Positions 43,494 through 51,972 of a DNA stretch of 62,896 bases are shown here, piece by piece (position 1 is the first letter of the stretch; every line of letters starts with the position of its first letter). The DNA is from Caldifarciminota bacterium. Lineage in GTDB: Bacteria; Hydrothermota; Hydrothermia; LBFQ01. Position numbers and translations under genes: made by a program. The DNA is taken from the NCBI GenBank assembly GCA_027003075.1, contig JALWYV010000022.1:1-62896 (forward strand). The letters run 5' to 3'. The notes beneath the pieces are model-generated. The model made no database searches. It saw nothing but the letters and a program-made list of their open reading frames with translations, and was not told the DNA's origin.

Positions 43494-44828
43494 TTATCGT
43501 CCCCTCCCAATCGCTGGCATAAACGTTATGACCATCTCAAGAGCGAGGATTATCAGAAAGGCGTATATCAGGTACGGCCACAGGGCTTTCGGAGCCGGAG
43601 GTATACTAACAGAAGTCCTCAGGTTGGCCACCACCACCCCGACCATACGCCCATCCCTGTAGATCTCGTAAACTCCCGCCACCTTCGGAACGAACTCCTC
43701 CGGACAGCATACCCGCGTGATTCCCCGTATTTCCACAGGTTCCGGGAACCTGACCGTATCCCCAACCTCCGTATAGGTCTTGAACACCGACCTTGAAAAT
43801 ATGGGGACGAACTCAAGGAACTCGGGTGTAAAGGCCCATCCGGTAGCGGCCGGATGAAAACCGAAGTAAAACTTTCCTCCGTACTCCACACCCACGACCT
43901 GTCCCTTCCTGTCTAAGAGGATCGGTTTACCCGACAGGAATACGCATCCGCTATCCCTGAAAATAAACTCAACCACCGCAGGGACGACGTTTAAACCTTC
44001 CTCCTTCAGCCGATCGCAGTCCATAAGGAAGTTGAGGGAACCCTCCTCGCTCAGTACCGTATCCACTCCCACCACGACATCCAGGCCGAGGGTGGAGATT
44101 GCCGCCTCCCATACCTCCCTATCCAGGCCGGTCGCAACTACCCTACCCCTGCCATGGCTTTTGAGGGCGTAGTCGTAGAGCGTCCTACCCTCCACCTCCA
44201 TCTTCACCGGGCCGGACAACGGGAGGGTCGCCGAATACGTTCTGCTGCTCCCTTCCTCCACGTAAAGGCTGTCTATTAGTACCACCCTCCCCTGTGCTTC
44301 CACCTTTATATGGAACCACCTTCCCTTACCCGGGTTCATGATGGAGACCCTTATCCCCTCCGGGGAAACGTTGAAGTCCTTTATCTCCCATCCGAAGGAG
44401 GGGGACCATATCTCGTACTCAACGGACGGTACCTCGCTCCACGCTCCTACGAGGGCCACCTTCCCTTTCGGTTCCGGGTTAGGGGTAAAGCGTACTCTTG
44501 CGAACTTCCCCCACGTCTCCTTTATCGTCCTTATGGTGGATGAAGGAACGTCCTTTACCCATATCTCTGCTGGAGGTTTACCGTTGTACAGAAAAGGCTT
44601 TGCGGGATAGAGAAGGATAAGGAAGATCAGAAGGGAGCGCAGGAGAACGACGATAATATCCCTTATCCGTAGGAGCAGCACACCCGATACCCTCCCGGCC
44701 GTAAGCATACCTATCCACGAGAAGGGTACCCTGGGGGCGAACCGGCTCGCCACGGTATGGAGTATTACGGTGGCGAAGAATCCCCCAAGGGCAGCGTAGA
44801 ACCATCCGGGGTTTACCGTCCAGAACAA
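43494..44828 (-). CDS. BatA-domain membrane protein
   Basis: A 444-residue protein. The N-terminal 75 residues match the aerotolerance BatA domain: NPGWFYAALGGFFATVILHTVA, then RVPFSWIGML and a second helix. A long extracytoplasmic beta-rich region follows, and one more helix closes the protein (LWPYLIYAFLIILALEMVI). No von Willebrand MIDAS motif is present. Such proteins belong to membrane complexes of unclear function. The start is TTG. Last gene of the yajC-def-birA unit and neighbour of the CRISPR leader. Confidence 0.7.
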   Translation of the reverse strand: MFWTVNPGWFYAALGGFFATVILHTVASRFAPRVPFSWIGMLTAGRVSGVLLLRIRDIIVVLLRSLLIFLILLYPAKPFLYNGKPPAEIWVKDVPSSTIRTIKETWGKFARVRFTPNPEPKGKVALVGAWSEVPSVEYEIWSPSFGWEIKDFNVSPEGIRVSIMNPGKGRWFHIKVEAQGRVVLIDSLYVEEGSSRTYSATLPLSGPVKMEVEGRTLYDYALKSHGRGRVVATGLDREVWEAAISTLGLDVVVGVDTVLSEEGSLNFLMDCDRLKEEGLNVVPAVVEFIFRDSGCVFLSGKPILLDRKGQVVGVEYGGKFYFGFHPAATGWAFTPEFLEFVPIFSRSVFKTYTEVGDTVRFPEPVEIRGITRVCCPEEFVPKVAGVYEIYRDGRMVGVVVANLRTSVSIPPAPKALWPYLIYAFLIILALEMVITFMPAIGRGR

Positions 44829-44854
44829 GGGCAGATTGTACGGTCGTTATCCGG

Positions 44855-45571
44855 CTATATCTCGCTTATGCTGAGGACGTACTCGGCGGGTACGTACAGC
44901 TTTTCTCCATCCCTCTCAATCTCCAGAACCATATCCGGATGTACATCCACCAGCCTGCCCTTTACCTCCCCACCCCCGGCGACCCATACGGACACGCACC
45001 TCCCTGTAGTTGCGAGCCTATCCCTCCATATACGGAAAACCTCCTCAAAGGGCATACCGTAAACCCTTTTTATCCCTTCTGCTATCTCCCCGGCGAGGGC
45101 GTCAAGGTCGTACTTCCTACCCGTCAGGACCTTGAGGGTGGTTGCGGTGGGGATGGGGGGTTCATCCTGATTCACGTTCAACCCTATACCCACGATCACG
45201 TACCCTTCCTTCTCCTCCACGAGGATACCGCACAGTTTATGCCCGTTAACGAAGATGTCGTTCGGAAAGTGTAGTTCGGTGCGGTACCCGAATTCTCTGA
45301 GCAGAGGAGATACCACATCATCAACGACCACGGCACTTCCGAGCATCAACTTGTAGTTATCCCGGTCCACGCTCTTCAAAAACGCTCCGCTCATCCATAG
45401 TCCCCCCTCCTCGGAGATCCACCTCCTCCCCATCCTCCCCCTTCCGGAAATCTGTACGTCCGCCCTGACGAAGACCAGTACTCCCACCTCCTTTGCCAGC
45501 CTGTAGGCTTCGTCGTTGGTTGAGCCTACCTCCCTCAGACGGATAACTTTTTCCTCTGCTCCTCTTTCCAT
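44855..45571 (-). CDS. birA: Biotin-protein ligase BirA, without DNA-binding domain
   Basis: A 238-residue ligase that attaches biotin to carboxylase carrier proteins. The STNDEA, SGRGRMGRRWISEEGGLWMS (biotinyl-AMP loop) and KLCGILVE segments are present, and a small SH3-like C-terminal domain follows. There is no N-terminal helix-turn-helix, so it cannot act as a biotin-operon repressor. The first 37 bases overlap def. Confidence 0.93.
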   Translation of the reverse strand: MERGAEEKVIRLREVGSTNDEAYRLAKEVGVLVFVRADVQISGRGRMGRRWISEEGGLWMSGAFLKSVDRDNYKLMLGSAVVVDDVVSPLLREFGYRTELHFPNDIFVNGHKLCGILVEEKEGYVIVGIGLNVNQDEPPIPTATTLKVLTGRKYDLDALAGEIAEGIKRVYGMPFEEVFRIWRDRLATTGRCVSVWVAGGGEVKGRLVDVHPDMVLEIERDGEKLYVPAEYVLSISEI

Positions 45572-46059
45572 TCGCGAAGTTTCTTTATCCTCTCCTTAGG
45601 CTCAAGGTAGTCTATGTAGAGGACGCCGTTTATGTGATCTATCTCGTGCTGAAGTACTCTCGCGTACAGACCCGTGGCCGTTATCTCCACCGGCACCAGT
45701 TTCCCATCCCTCAGTTCAAGGGCCTTGACGACGGCAAGGTATGGCCTCTTAACGTCAAAGTAAAGCCCCGGAAAGGAGAGGCAACCCTCCTCGTCCACGT
45801 CCTCCCCCTCGTGGTAGACGACCTCCGGATTGACCAGAACCTGGGCCTCGTCCTCCCTGCCCGTGAACTCGCCTTTGTAAACGGCTATGACCCTTAGCAG
45901 TTCCCCTATCTGGTTTGCGGACAGGCCTAACCCTTCGTGGGCGAACATGGTATCAACGAGATCCTCGGCGAGGCGAAGGACCTCCTCGTTCAACTCCTCA
46001 ACGGGTTTCGCCACCTCACGGAGGACGGGGTCAGGGTATATCCTAACCTTTCTTACCAT
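45535..46059 (-). CDS. def: Peptide deformylase
   Basis: A 174-residue metalloenzyme that removes the formyl group from nascent N-terminal Met. Its three motifs are GLSANQIG, EGCLSFPG and QHEIDHINGVLY. The C-terminal helix is charged and longer than the minimal form. It overlaps yajC by 17 bases and birA by 37. Confidence 0.96.
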   Translation of the reverse strand: MVRKVRIYPDPVLREVAKPVEELNEEVLRLAEDLVDTMFAHEGLGLSANQIGELLRVIAVYKGEFTGREDEAQVLVNPEVVYHEGEDVDEEGCLSFPGLYFDVKRPYLAVVKALELRDGKLVPVEITATGLYARVLQHEIDHINGVLYIDYLEPKERIKKLREWKEEQRKKLSV

Positions 46060-46366
46060 CCTTCTTCTCCTCCTCTGCGAGTCCCCTTATCGCCCACTTC
46101 ATAAAACTGGCGCGGACACCCGGAGATATCTCAAGAATAACGAGGTTATCCTTCGTCTCAACCACGGAGCCGATTATCCCGGCCTCCGTTACAACCTTAT
46201 CCCCCTTCTTAAGGCTCTCTATGAGCTGTTTTCGTCTCTTCTCCTCCCTCTGTTGGGGCATTATGATGAAGAAGTAAAAGGCTGCTATCATTATGATGAA
46301 GGGGAAAGCGAGGCTTAACAGGTCCCCCCATCCACCTGCCTGCTGTGCCATCAGAACGTTGAACAT
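46043..46366 (-). CDS. yajC: Preprotein translocase subunit YajC
   Basis: A 107-residue Sec accessory protein. One membrane helix (LAFPFIIMIAAFYFFIIMP) is followed by QQREEKRRKQLIESLKKGDKVVTEAGIIGSV, the family hallmark. It starts 9 bases behind a TAGAAT box and is divergent from tatA, so components of both export systems face each other across about 100 bases. Confidence 0.94.
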   Translation of the reverse strand: MFNVLMAQQAGGWGDLLSLAFPFIIMIAAFYFFIIMPQQREEKRRKQLIESLKKGDKVVTEAGIIGSVVETKDNLVILEISPGVRASFMKWAIRGLAEEEKKDGKKG

Positions 46367-46375
46367 AGACCTTTA

Positions 46376-46381
46376 ATTCTA
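46376..46381 (-). promoter_or_regulatory. -10 box TAGAAT of yajC-def-birA unit
   Basis: Minus-strand TAGAAT 9 bases before ATG 46366. Confidence 0.6.
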
Positions 46382-46457
46382 ATCCCGTTCCATATCCGGA
46401 GTGTATTCCGGTCATATTTCTGCAAACCTTTCTTATGATGCCGAACAGCATCGGGGA

Positions 46458-46463
46458 TAAAAT
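46458..46463 (+). promoter_or_regulatory. -10 box TAAAAT of tatA-mobA
   Basis: TAAAAT 6 bases before ATG 46470. Confidence 0.6.
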
Positions 46464-46469
46464 CTACCG

Positions 46470-46628
46470 ATGTTTAACCTCGGGTTTCAGGAACTACTTA
46501 TCGTATTCGCCCTGATAATGCTCCTGTTCGGGCCGAGCCAGTTGCCGAAACTGGCGAGGGGGTTGGGGAACGCCCTGAAGGAGTTCAAGAGGGCAACAGG
46601 CGAGATAGATGGGGTAAAGGACCTCTAA
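46470..46628 (+). CDS. tatA: Twin-arginine translocase subunit TatA
   Basis: A 52-residue protein, found by reading the gap between yajC and mobA. One membrane helix (FQELLIVFALIMLLFG), then the PSQLPKLARGLGNALKEFKRA amphipathic helix with its FGP hinge, is the TatA/E signature. It forms the pore for folded, cofactor-bearing proteins, such as the molybdoenzyme at the right edge. It is shorter than many TatA proteins. Its stop overlaps the mobA start by one base. Confidence 0.93.
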   Translation: MFNLGFQELLIVFALIMLLFGPSQLPKLARGLGNALKEFKRATGEIDGVKDL

Positions 46629-47158
46629 TGGGCATAGCCGGCCTCGTGCTCGCCGGTGGCAGATCCCGGAGGTTCGGTAGCGATAAACGTTTTTACAGGA
46701 TCAGCGGAAGAACGCTCCTTGAAATTGCGGTGGAAAAGCTGGAGAGGGTATGCGATAGGGTGTACGTGGCCTCTGACAGGGTGGACCTTCCGGTGAAAGT
46801 TAGAGTAGTTCTGGACACGAAAAGGTACAGGGGGCCGCTCTACGGTATATACTACGCCCTGAGACGTACGTCCGAGAGGTCGTTTCTGGTCCTTCCCGTT
46901 GATATGCCGTACGTATCTGTCCCCATGCTCAGGCAGGTATATAGGTACGGGATCACCGGTTTCAACGCGATCACCCGGTTCGGAGGAAAGGTATTCCCCT
47001 TTCCGGGTGTGTACTCACGCGATGTCCTGTTGTACCTGAACGTAAGTGTGCGCGGCAGGGTCAGGGACTTCGTACGCTGGGCCGAAAGGAGAGGGAGGAT
47101 GAGGTCGTTTGAGGTACGGAACGGGGAAGAACTGGTAAACCTCAACTTCATGCCCTGA
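46628..47158 (+). CDS. mobA: Molybdenum cofactor guanylyltransferase MobA
   Basis: A 176-residue enzyme that adds GMP to molybdopterin to form the bis-MGD cofactor. The nucleotide motif LAGGRSRRFGSDK and PVDMPYV are present. It is a little shorter than E. coli MobA. Its pairing with tatA suits export of bis-MGD enzymes, one of which begins at 62113. Confidence 0.9.
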   Translation: MGIAGLVLAGGRSRRFGSDKRFYRISGRTLLEIAVEKLERVCDRVYVASDRVDLPVKVRVVLDTKRYRGPLYGIYYALRRTSERSFLVLPVDMPYVSVPMLRQVYRYGITGFNAITRFGGKVFPFPGVYSRDVLLYLNVSVRGRVRDFVRWAERRGRMRSFEVRNGEELVNLNFMP

Positions 47159-47246
47159 GGATCCTTGAACTATAGAAAGGACGGGGTTTTGCTTTACGGG
47201 GGCTTTTTATTCCCAAATTACGGGGTCGCCCCGGATTCACCTCCCG

Positions 47247-47252
47247 TACAAT
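47247..47252 (+). promoter_or_regulatory. -10 box TACAAT
   Basis: TACAAT 9 bases before GTG 47262. Confidence 0.5.
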
Positions 47253-47261
47253 ATACGGAGC

Positions 47262-48296
47262 GTGAAGTTAAAGGAGTTTAAAGAGTTCCTGTCCAGGCTT
47301 ATAGACGGGAAGAAGAGTGGAGTCCTCAAGGTTTACCGCAAAACGTTCGGCGATCCCCTACTGTACGCATACTTCCTGAAGGGTGTACCCGTTTACGCTT
47401 CCTCCTTTGTGGTAAGGGGAAAGTGGTACGAAGGGCTTCTAACCCGGAAGGAGGTGGACGACAACATATTCGGGAACATCTTCAGGTACGCTTACGATAA
47501 ACACGGTAAACGCTTCATTGAACACATAGTTAAGTACTCTCAGAACGTCCTGAAGGAGGTCCTGAAATCTCTCGCGGAGAGCGGGTGGGAGGTGGAGGTG
47601 GAGTTCCTTGAGAGGTCGGAGGAAGACATAAAGGAGAGCATAGGTATAACCCGCTCCACCACGATAGAGGGATGGGCAAAGAGCCTCCTATCCGTAGGGG
47701 CAACGGCAGTGTATATCCCCTCAAGCGATAAGGTGATCGGTATGATGCGGGGGGATACCCTGAAAAAGGTGTACAACATCCTCCTGTCAAACTTCGGGGA
47801 CGTGGACGCTATATACTCCACGCCCCTCGCCAACGCCTTTGTGATCCACAAGGACGGGGAACCGCTCCTCGTCTTCATTAGCCTCACCATAGGGTTTGAA
47901 GAGGTGGAGAGCTTTAAGAGACTCCTGTCCTCAACGCCTCCCGTCCCCTACGAAGGGGAAATAGAGGTGGGGAGGTCCTACGACTTTCCCGTAATTGACG
48001 GTGTGGGGCGCCCGTTCGCCTTCGCCCTCAGGAAGGGTATGAACACTTTCTCCCTCGCCATAGTGAGGGAAAACAGGGTGGCCCACGTTTATACCATGGA
48101 CGTTGACGGGGTTTTCAGTATGATACTGGATCTTGCCGAGCGGTTGAGCGCGGAGCTCTACAGGGTTCTGGAGAAGGTTGAGAACGAGAACATCCCCCAG
48201 ACGGTCATGGACCTTCAAATACGGATACTCATGATGTCCCACCCCCATCCCGAGGACTTCCGGAAGGTTGCTCTGGAAAAACTCGTTAAACTTTAG
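47262..48296 (+). CDS. Hypothetical protein with DUF4388-like N-terminus
   Basis: A 344-residue cytoplasmic protein. Residues 1-45 (SRLIDGKKSGVLKVYRK, YAYFLKGVPVYASSF) resemble DUF4388/PATAN-type domains found in bacterial signalling proteins. A roadblock-like alpha/beta section may follow (DVDAIYSTPLANAFVIHKDGEPLLVFI). No catalytic motif was recognised. The start is GTG behind a TACAAT box. Its end overlaps the convergent amidase gene by 11 bases. Confidence 0.6.
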   Translation: MKLKEFKEFLSRLIDGKKSGVLKVYRKTFGDPLLYAYFLKGVPVYASSFVVRGKWYEGLLTRKEVDDNIFGNIFRYAYDKHGKRFIEHIVKYSQNVLKEVLKSLAESGWEVEVEFLERSEEDIKESIGITRSTTIEGWAKSLLSVGATAVYIPSSDKVIGMMRGDTLKKVYNILLSNFGDVDAIYSTPLANAFVIHKDGEPLLVFISLTIGFEEVESFKRLLSSTPPVPYEGEIEVGRSYDFPVIDGVGRPFAFALRKGMNTFSLAIVRENRVAHVYTMDVDGVFSMILDLAERLSAELYRVLEKVENENIPQTVMDLQIRILMMSHPHPEDFRKVALEKLVKL

Positions 48297-49275
48297 TACG
48301 TAAGGCCCGGACAACCCCTTCGGCCACGTCCGGACCCCACGGGGAGCTTATCAGGACGCGCGGCCCGTAGAGATGAATGAGCAGGTAGGTACTCCCCTCC
48401 CTTAAAGGGTAATTCAGGGCATCTGCAAGCACTTCGGCCATCTCCCGGCCCTCGCTGTTGGTGTGGTAGTACCGTATCTCCGGTGGCCCGTACCTGAGGA
48501 TTAAAGTGAGGCCTCTGTGGTTCTGGAGTTTCAACGTTAGATGGAGGTCGTCCTCCTGCAGAGCCATACCAGTATGAAGATAACGGGCGTTCAGCCTGCG
48601 GGACAGGTAGAGGCCGTACCAGAACGCCCTGCCGTCCTTAAGTACCACGGCCACGTCCTCCCTTTCCTCTCCTCGCCACGATGGTCCCCGGTAAGGTGTG
48701 GTGCGGTGTCCGGGTAGAAAGGACCACCTTCTGTACGTCCATATCGGGTCCGGCTCTTCCACAGTGGGAAGCGTACGGAAGGTCTCAAGGGCGGAGTGGA
48801 GTACGTCAACTTCAAGGTCTATGAGGCGATCGTCCATCTCTCGTGCGAAGAAGAGCTCTGTGAGAAGTCTCACGTCGGGACCCCTCTTTACGACCGTATA
48901 GGTAGAGGGCAAAGGCGGGAGGAAACGGCGTTCCAGGAGTCGTCTCTCTATTTCCCCGTAGATGAGGTAGGCGAGGTCGTAGGAGGGGGATACGAGTTCC
49001 CATCCGGTGTATACTTCCGATCTATACTCTACCTCCTCCTCGTAGGCGTTGTGATGGATGCTCAGGAATATATCGGGGTTTATCCTGTCCACCATTTCCA
49101 CCCTGTCCGACAGCGACAGGTACACGTCCCTATCCCGTGTAAGGACGACGTCCCAGCCTTTAAGCCTTTCGGCCAGAGAGAGGGCGACGGCGAGGTTTAT
49201 ATCCTTCTCCGGCAGGGAACCCTGAAGGGTGCCGGTGGATCTCCCCCCATGGCCGGGATCTATCAGTATGCGCAT
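48286..49275 (-). CDS. N-acetylmuramoyl-L-alanine amidase (Amidase_3) with extra C-terminal region
   Basis: A 329-residue amidase that cleaves the bond between MurNAc and the stem peptide. The zinc and catalytic residues are His9 (DPGHGG), Glu23, His74 (SIHHNA) and Glu140 (RLLTE). About 150 further residues of unknown fold follow. There is no signal peptide: the protein starts directly in the first catalytic strand. Its ATG comes immediately after the TAG stop of the upstream BNR gene and in the same frame. Confidence 0.88.
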   Translation of the reverse strand: MRILIDPGHGGRSTGTLQGSLPEKDINLAVALSLAERLKGWDVVLTRDRDVYLSLSDRVEMVDRINPDIFLSIHHNAYEEEVEYRSEVYTGWELVSPSYDLAYLIYGEIERRLLERRFLPPLPSTYTVVKRGPDVRLLTELFFAREMDDRLIDLEVDVLHSALETFRTLPTVEEPDPIWTYRRWSFLPGHRTTPYRGPSWRGEEREDVAVVLKDGRAFWYGLYLSRRLNARYLHTGMALQEDDLHLTLKLQNHRGLTLILRYGPPEIRYYHTNSEGREMAEVLADALNYPLREGSTYLLIHLYGPRVLISSPWGPDVAEGVVRALRTKV

Positions 49276-50685
49276 CTACCTTATCACTACCCTGTGTATC
49301 CTCTTACCTATCCGGATGAACCATACGCCCCGCCTGAGGTTTACGGAAGTTTTGCCCCGGATCTCCCCGGCTCTGAACAGCCTGCCGTCCGCACTGTAAA
49401 CGGCGTACTCTCCGGTTCCTTCAAGGATTACCTCCCTGCCCATAACCCGGACTCCGGAGGAGGTACGGCTCTCGCCCTCGGAGACGCCGAGGTCGTCGTC
49501 TCCGTTCCCTATCGGACATGGATCCATGGCGTAGTAGACCTCAAAGTTCCCCGACTCGTTTGAGGACCAGACTATGTGCCAGTACCCGTTATCGTAATCA
49601 ACGCTTACGGCACCGTCGTGGGCGTTGTTGTTGGTGAGCCTCTGGAGGGGAGACCAGTTATCACCCCAATCCGTCGTGATCTTACAGACCACCTCCCAGT
49701 CTCCGTCCAGACTGTCCATCCAGTAAAGCCGGGCCTCGCCCGTGGAGGCGGCCCTGACGAAGGGGTTCCACGATTTGGTGGGTGTACCGGAGAGGTTTGA
49801 TGGACCCAGCCACGTACCCCCACCGTCCAGAGACCTCTTGTACAGTACCTCCTTGTTGCCGAACCTCTCGTCCACCCACATGTAGTACACCACGTTGGTG
49901 TTTACGTCCATACTCCCTATGGGTCGGTCGTAAGGTGAGGGCCCTCCAGCATCCTGCCCTGACATATCAACCGTACTGAACCACGAGTTCCCACCGTTCA
50001 GGCTACGGCGGTACTTGGCCCTTTTCTCCGTCGTGTTGAACGTCATGAACCACAGGTGTATCCTTGAGGGGTTGGACGGATCCCTGCGGATTATAGGGGA
50101 ATCGGAAAGATCCTGAAGGGCGTCGGACGTCCATGTGGCGCCAAGGTTGGTGCTGCGTTTGTAGTACACGTTATACAGTGGAAACAGGAAGACAGGCCTG
50201 TCGTCCGCCCACGCGAGGTGCATGACGGGTCCGTTAAGGGCTACGGAAGGACCCTCCTGATTGTAGGACGTGGAGGATGTTATGGGGCTGTACTCCGAAC
50301 TCCAGGTCGTCCCTCCGTCCTCGGATACGCGGTAGCGGATGTCAACGTCTCCACCGTTATCAACCTCGTAAATTATCACGACCGTGTCCCCGGTGCATTC
50401 AATCCAGAGTTCTCTCCAGAGGTCACGGGGGCCGGTTATGGTTACCTTCGGCTCCCACGTTACCCCACCGTCAAGACTCCGACGGTAGTATATGCGACCG
50501 TAATGGGACCAGGTGCCAGAGTTGAACCACGCCACGTGTACTTTGCCGTTACACGCAGCGACGTTCTTAGTACTCCTTTCCGTCGGGTGGTTCCACGTAT
50601 CAAGGTAGGGACGATCCTCCTGCGGATCGTTGCTCAAGTTAACCGGTACGGTACACGCACATGCAGATATCAAAAAACCAATCAT
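49276..50685 (-). CDS. BNR/sialidase-type propeller with C-terminal sorting domain
   Basis: About 469 residues. Repeated Asp-box-like units (SLDGGVTWEP, SEDGGTTWSS, STNLGATWTS, SLNGGNSWFS, SLDGGGTWLG, TTDWGDNWSP) form a six-bladed propeller like that of sialidases, but no sialidase active site is evident. The last 70 residues are a sorting domain (YSADGRLFRAGE, LRRGVWFIRIG, ending VVIR). The N-terminus MIGFLISACACTVPV has an ISAC lipobox-like motif without a basic n-region. A TTG start four codons upstream is possible but too close to the -10 box. Confidence 0.8.
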   Translation of the reverse strand: MIGFLISACACTVPVNLSNDPQEDRPYLDTWNHPTERSTKNVAACNGKVHVAWFNSGTWSHYGRIYYRRSLDGGVTWEPKVTITGPRDLWRELWIECTGDTVVIIYEVDNGGDVDIRYRVSEDGGTTWSSEYSPITSSTSYNQEGPSVALNGPVMHLAWADDRPVFLFPLYNVYYKRSTNLGATWTSDALQDLSDSPIIRRDPSNPSRIHLWFMTFNTTEKRAKYRRSLNGGNSWFSTVDMSGQDAGGPSPYDRPIGSMDVNTNVVYYMWVDERFGNKEVLYKRSLDGGGTWLGPSNLSGTPTKSWNPFVRAASTGEARLYWMDSLDGDWEVVCKITTDWGDNWSPLQRLTNNNAHDGAVSVDYDNGYWHIVWSSNESGNFEVYYAMDPCPIGNGDDDLGVSEGESRTSSGVRVMGREVILEGTGEYAVYSADGRLFRAGEIRGKTSVNLRRGVWFIRIGKRIHRVVIR

Positions 50686-50698
50686 ATTTAACCCCAAT

Positions 50699-50704
50699 AT
50701 TTTA
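50699..50704 (-). promoter_or_regulatory. -10 box TAAAAT of BNR-amidase unit
   Basis: Minus-strand TAAAAT 13 bases before ATG 50685. Confidence 0.45.
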
Positions 50705-50744
50705 AGGCAAAAACCCCACCCGGTGCAACAGGTCGCTTCCTCTC

Positions 50745-50750
50745 TATAAT
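50745..50750 (+). promoter_or_regulatory. -10 box TATAAT of geranylgeranyl reductase
   Basis: Perfect TATAAT 7 bases before ATG 50758. Confidence 0.7.
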
Positions 50751-50757
50751 CGCCGGT

Positions 50758-51972
50758 ATGGAAAGGTACGACGCCGTAGTTGTCGGTGGCGGCCCCGCAG
50801 GCTCCATGGCCGCCCGGAGGTTAGCAGAGGGTGGGGTGAAGACTCTACTTCTGGAAAGGAGAGCCGAGTTCGGTCAGGTGGTGCAGTGCGCCGAGGGGAT
50901 ATCCCATCAGTCCCTTACCCTTTACTTTGACGCCGATCCGAAGTTCATAGCCTCTGTCATTAACGAGGCGAGGTTCTACTCCCCGGACGGGGACCACTTC
51001 ACCATCAGGAAGGAGAGGGTGGGGTACGTCCTTGAGAGGAAAATATTTGACCGCTTCGTTGCCCAGACGGCCGCCGAGGCTGGTGCTGAGCTACTCACTA
51101 AGGCCAACTTCACCAGACTGGAGAGGAAGAACGGCGTATGGCACGTACACTTCACCTACGGCGGGAAGGAAGAGGTGGTTGAGGCGAGACTCGTCATAGG
51201 TGCCGACGGTCCAGGGTCCAGAGTGGGAAAGCAGGCAGGTCTGAAACTGGACCTTGACCCCGAAGACTACCACCACGCCGTTGAGTACTTCCTCGTACAC
51301 CCTGCCGTGGAGGACGGCCGCATAGACTTCTTCGTTGGGGACTGGTGCTGCTGGAAGGGTTACGGATGGAGCTTCCCGAAGGGTGGCCACTACGGTAACG
51401 TGGGTGTGGGGGTCGCCGTCCTGCCCGAAGGGGAGTCGGCCGATACGTATCTGGATCGCTTCGTATCCCACTACTTCAAGGGCGCCCGGATAATGGGTAA
51501 GACGAGTAGCGTCGTCCCGGTAGGTGGTCATAAGATGCAGATCTACGGAGACGCCATTATGGTCGTGGGGGATGCGGCGCGTCTGGCGGAGCCGATTTCC
51601 GGTGGGGGTATCCCTGCTGCCCTCGTATCGGGGAGCGTGGCCGGTGAGGTGGGAGCCAAAGCCTTGAAGGAAGGAGACCTATCATCGCGGAGACTTAAGG
51701 AGTACCACGACCGTTTCTGGGAGATAATGAACAGGCGGGAGTACGAACTGGCCTACGAGATAAGGCGGGCGCTCCTCCGCATGGACGACGACGACCTCCG
51801 CTTCATATTCTCCAAGTTGAAACCCCTGTTTGATGGCGTGGAGATAGACGAGATAGACGCCTTTAAGTGGGCGAGGTACATCTTTACGAAGGCCCCGGAT
51901 CTGCTCCTCTTCGCCGCAAAGAAGATGGGACCGGCTTTCGTTGACTATCTCAGGCGGTCCGTAGGTCTATGA
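50758..51972 (+). CDS. Geranylgeranyl reductase family flavoprotein
   Basis: A 404-residue FAD enzyme. It has the dinucleotide motif VVVGGGPAGSMAARRLAE, the VQCAEGIS segment, VIGADGPGSRVGKQAG, the tryptophan-rich YGWSFPKG, and GDAARLAEPISGGGIPAAL. The family reduces isoprenoid double bonds of lipids or quinone tails. A role in saturating menaquinone made by the MenA fusion is possible. ATGA overlap couples it to the next gene. Confidence 0.9.
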   Translation: MERYDAVVVGGGPAGSMAARRLAEGGVKTLLLERRAEFGQVVQCAEGISHQSLTLYFDADPKFIASVINEARFYSPDGDHFTIRKERVGYVLERKIFDRFVAQTAAEAGAELLTKANFTRLERKNGVWHVHFTYGGKEEVVEARLVIGADGPGSRVGKQAGLKLDLDPEDYHHAVEYFLVHPAVEDGRIDFFVGDWCCWKGYGWSFPKGGHYGNVGVGVAVLPEGESADTYLDRFVSHYFKGARIMGKTSSVVPVGGHKMQIYGDAIMVVGDAARLAEPISGGGIPAALVSGSVAGEVGAKALKEGDLSSRRLKEYHDRFWEIMNRREYELAYEIRRALLRMDDDDLRFIFSKLKPLFDGVEIDEIDAFKWARYIFTKAPDLLLFAAKKMGPAFVDYLRRSVGL

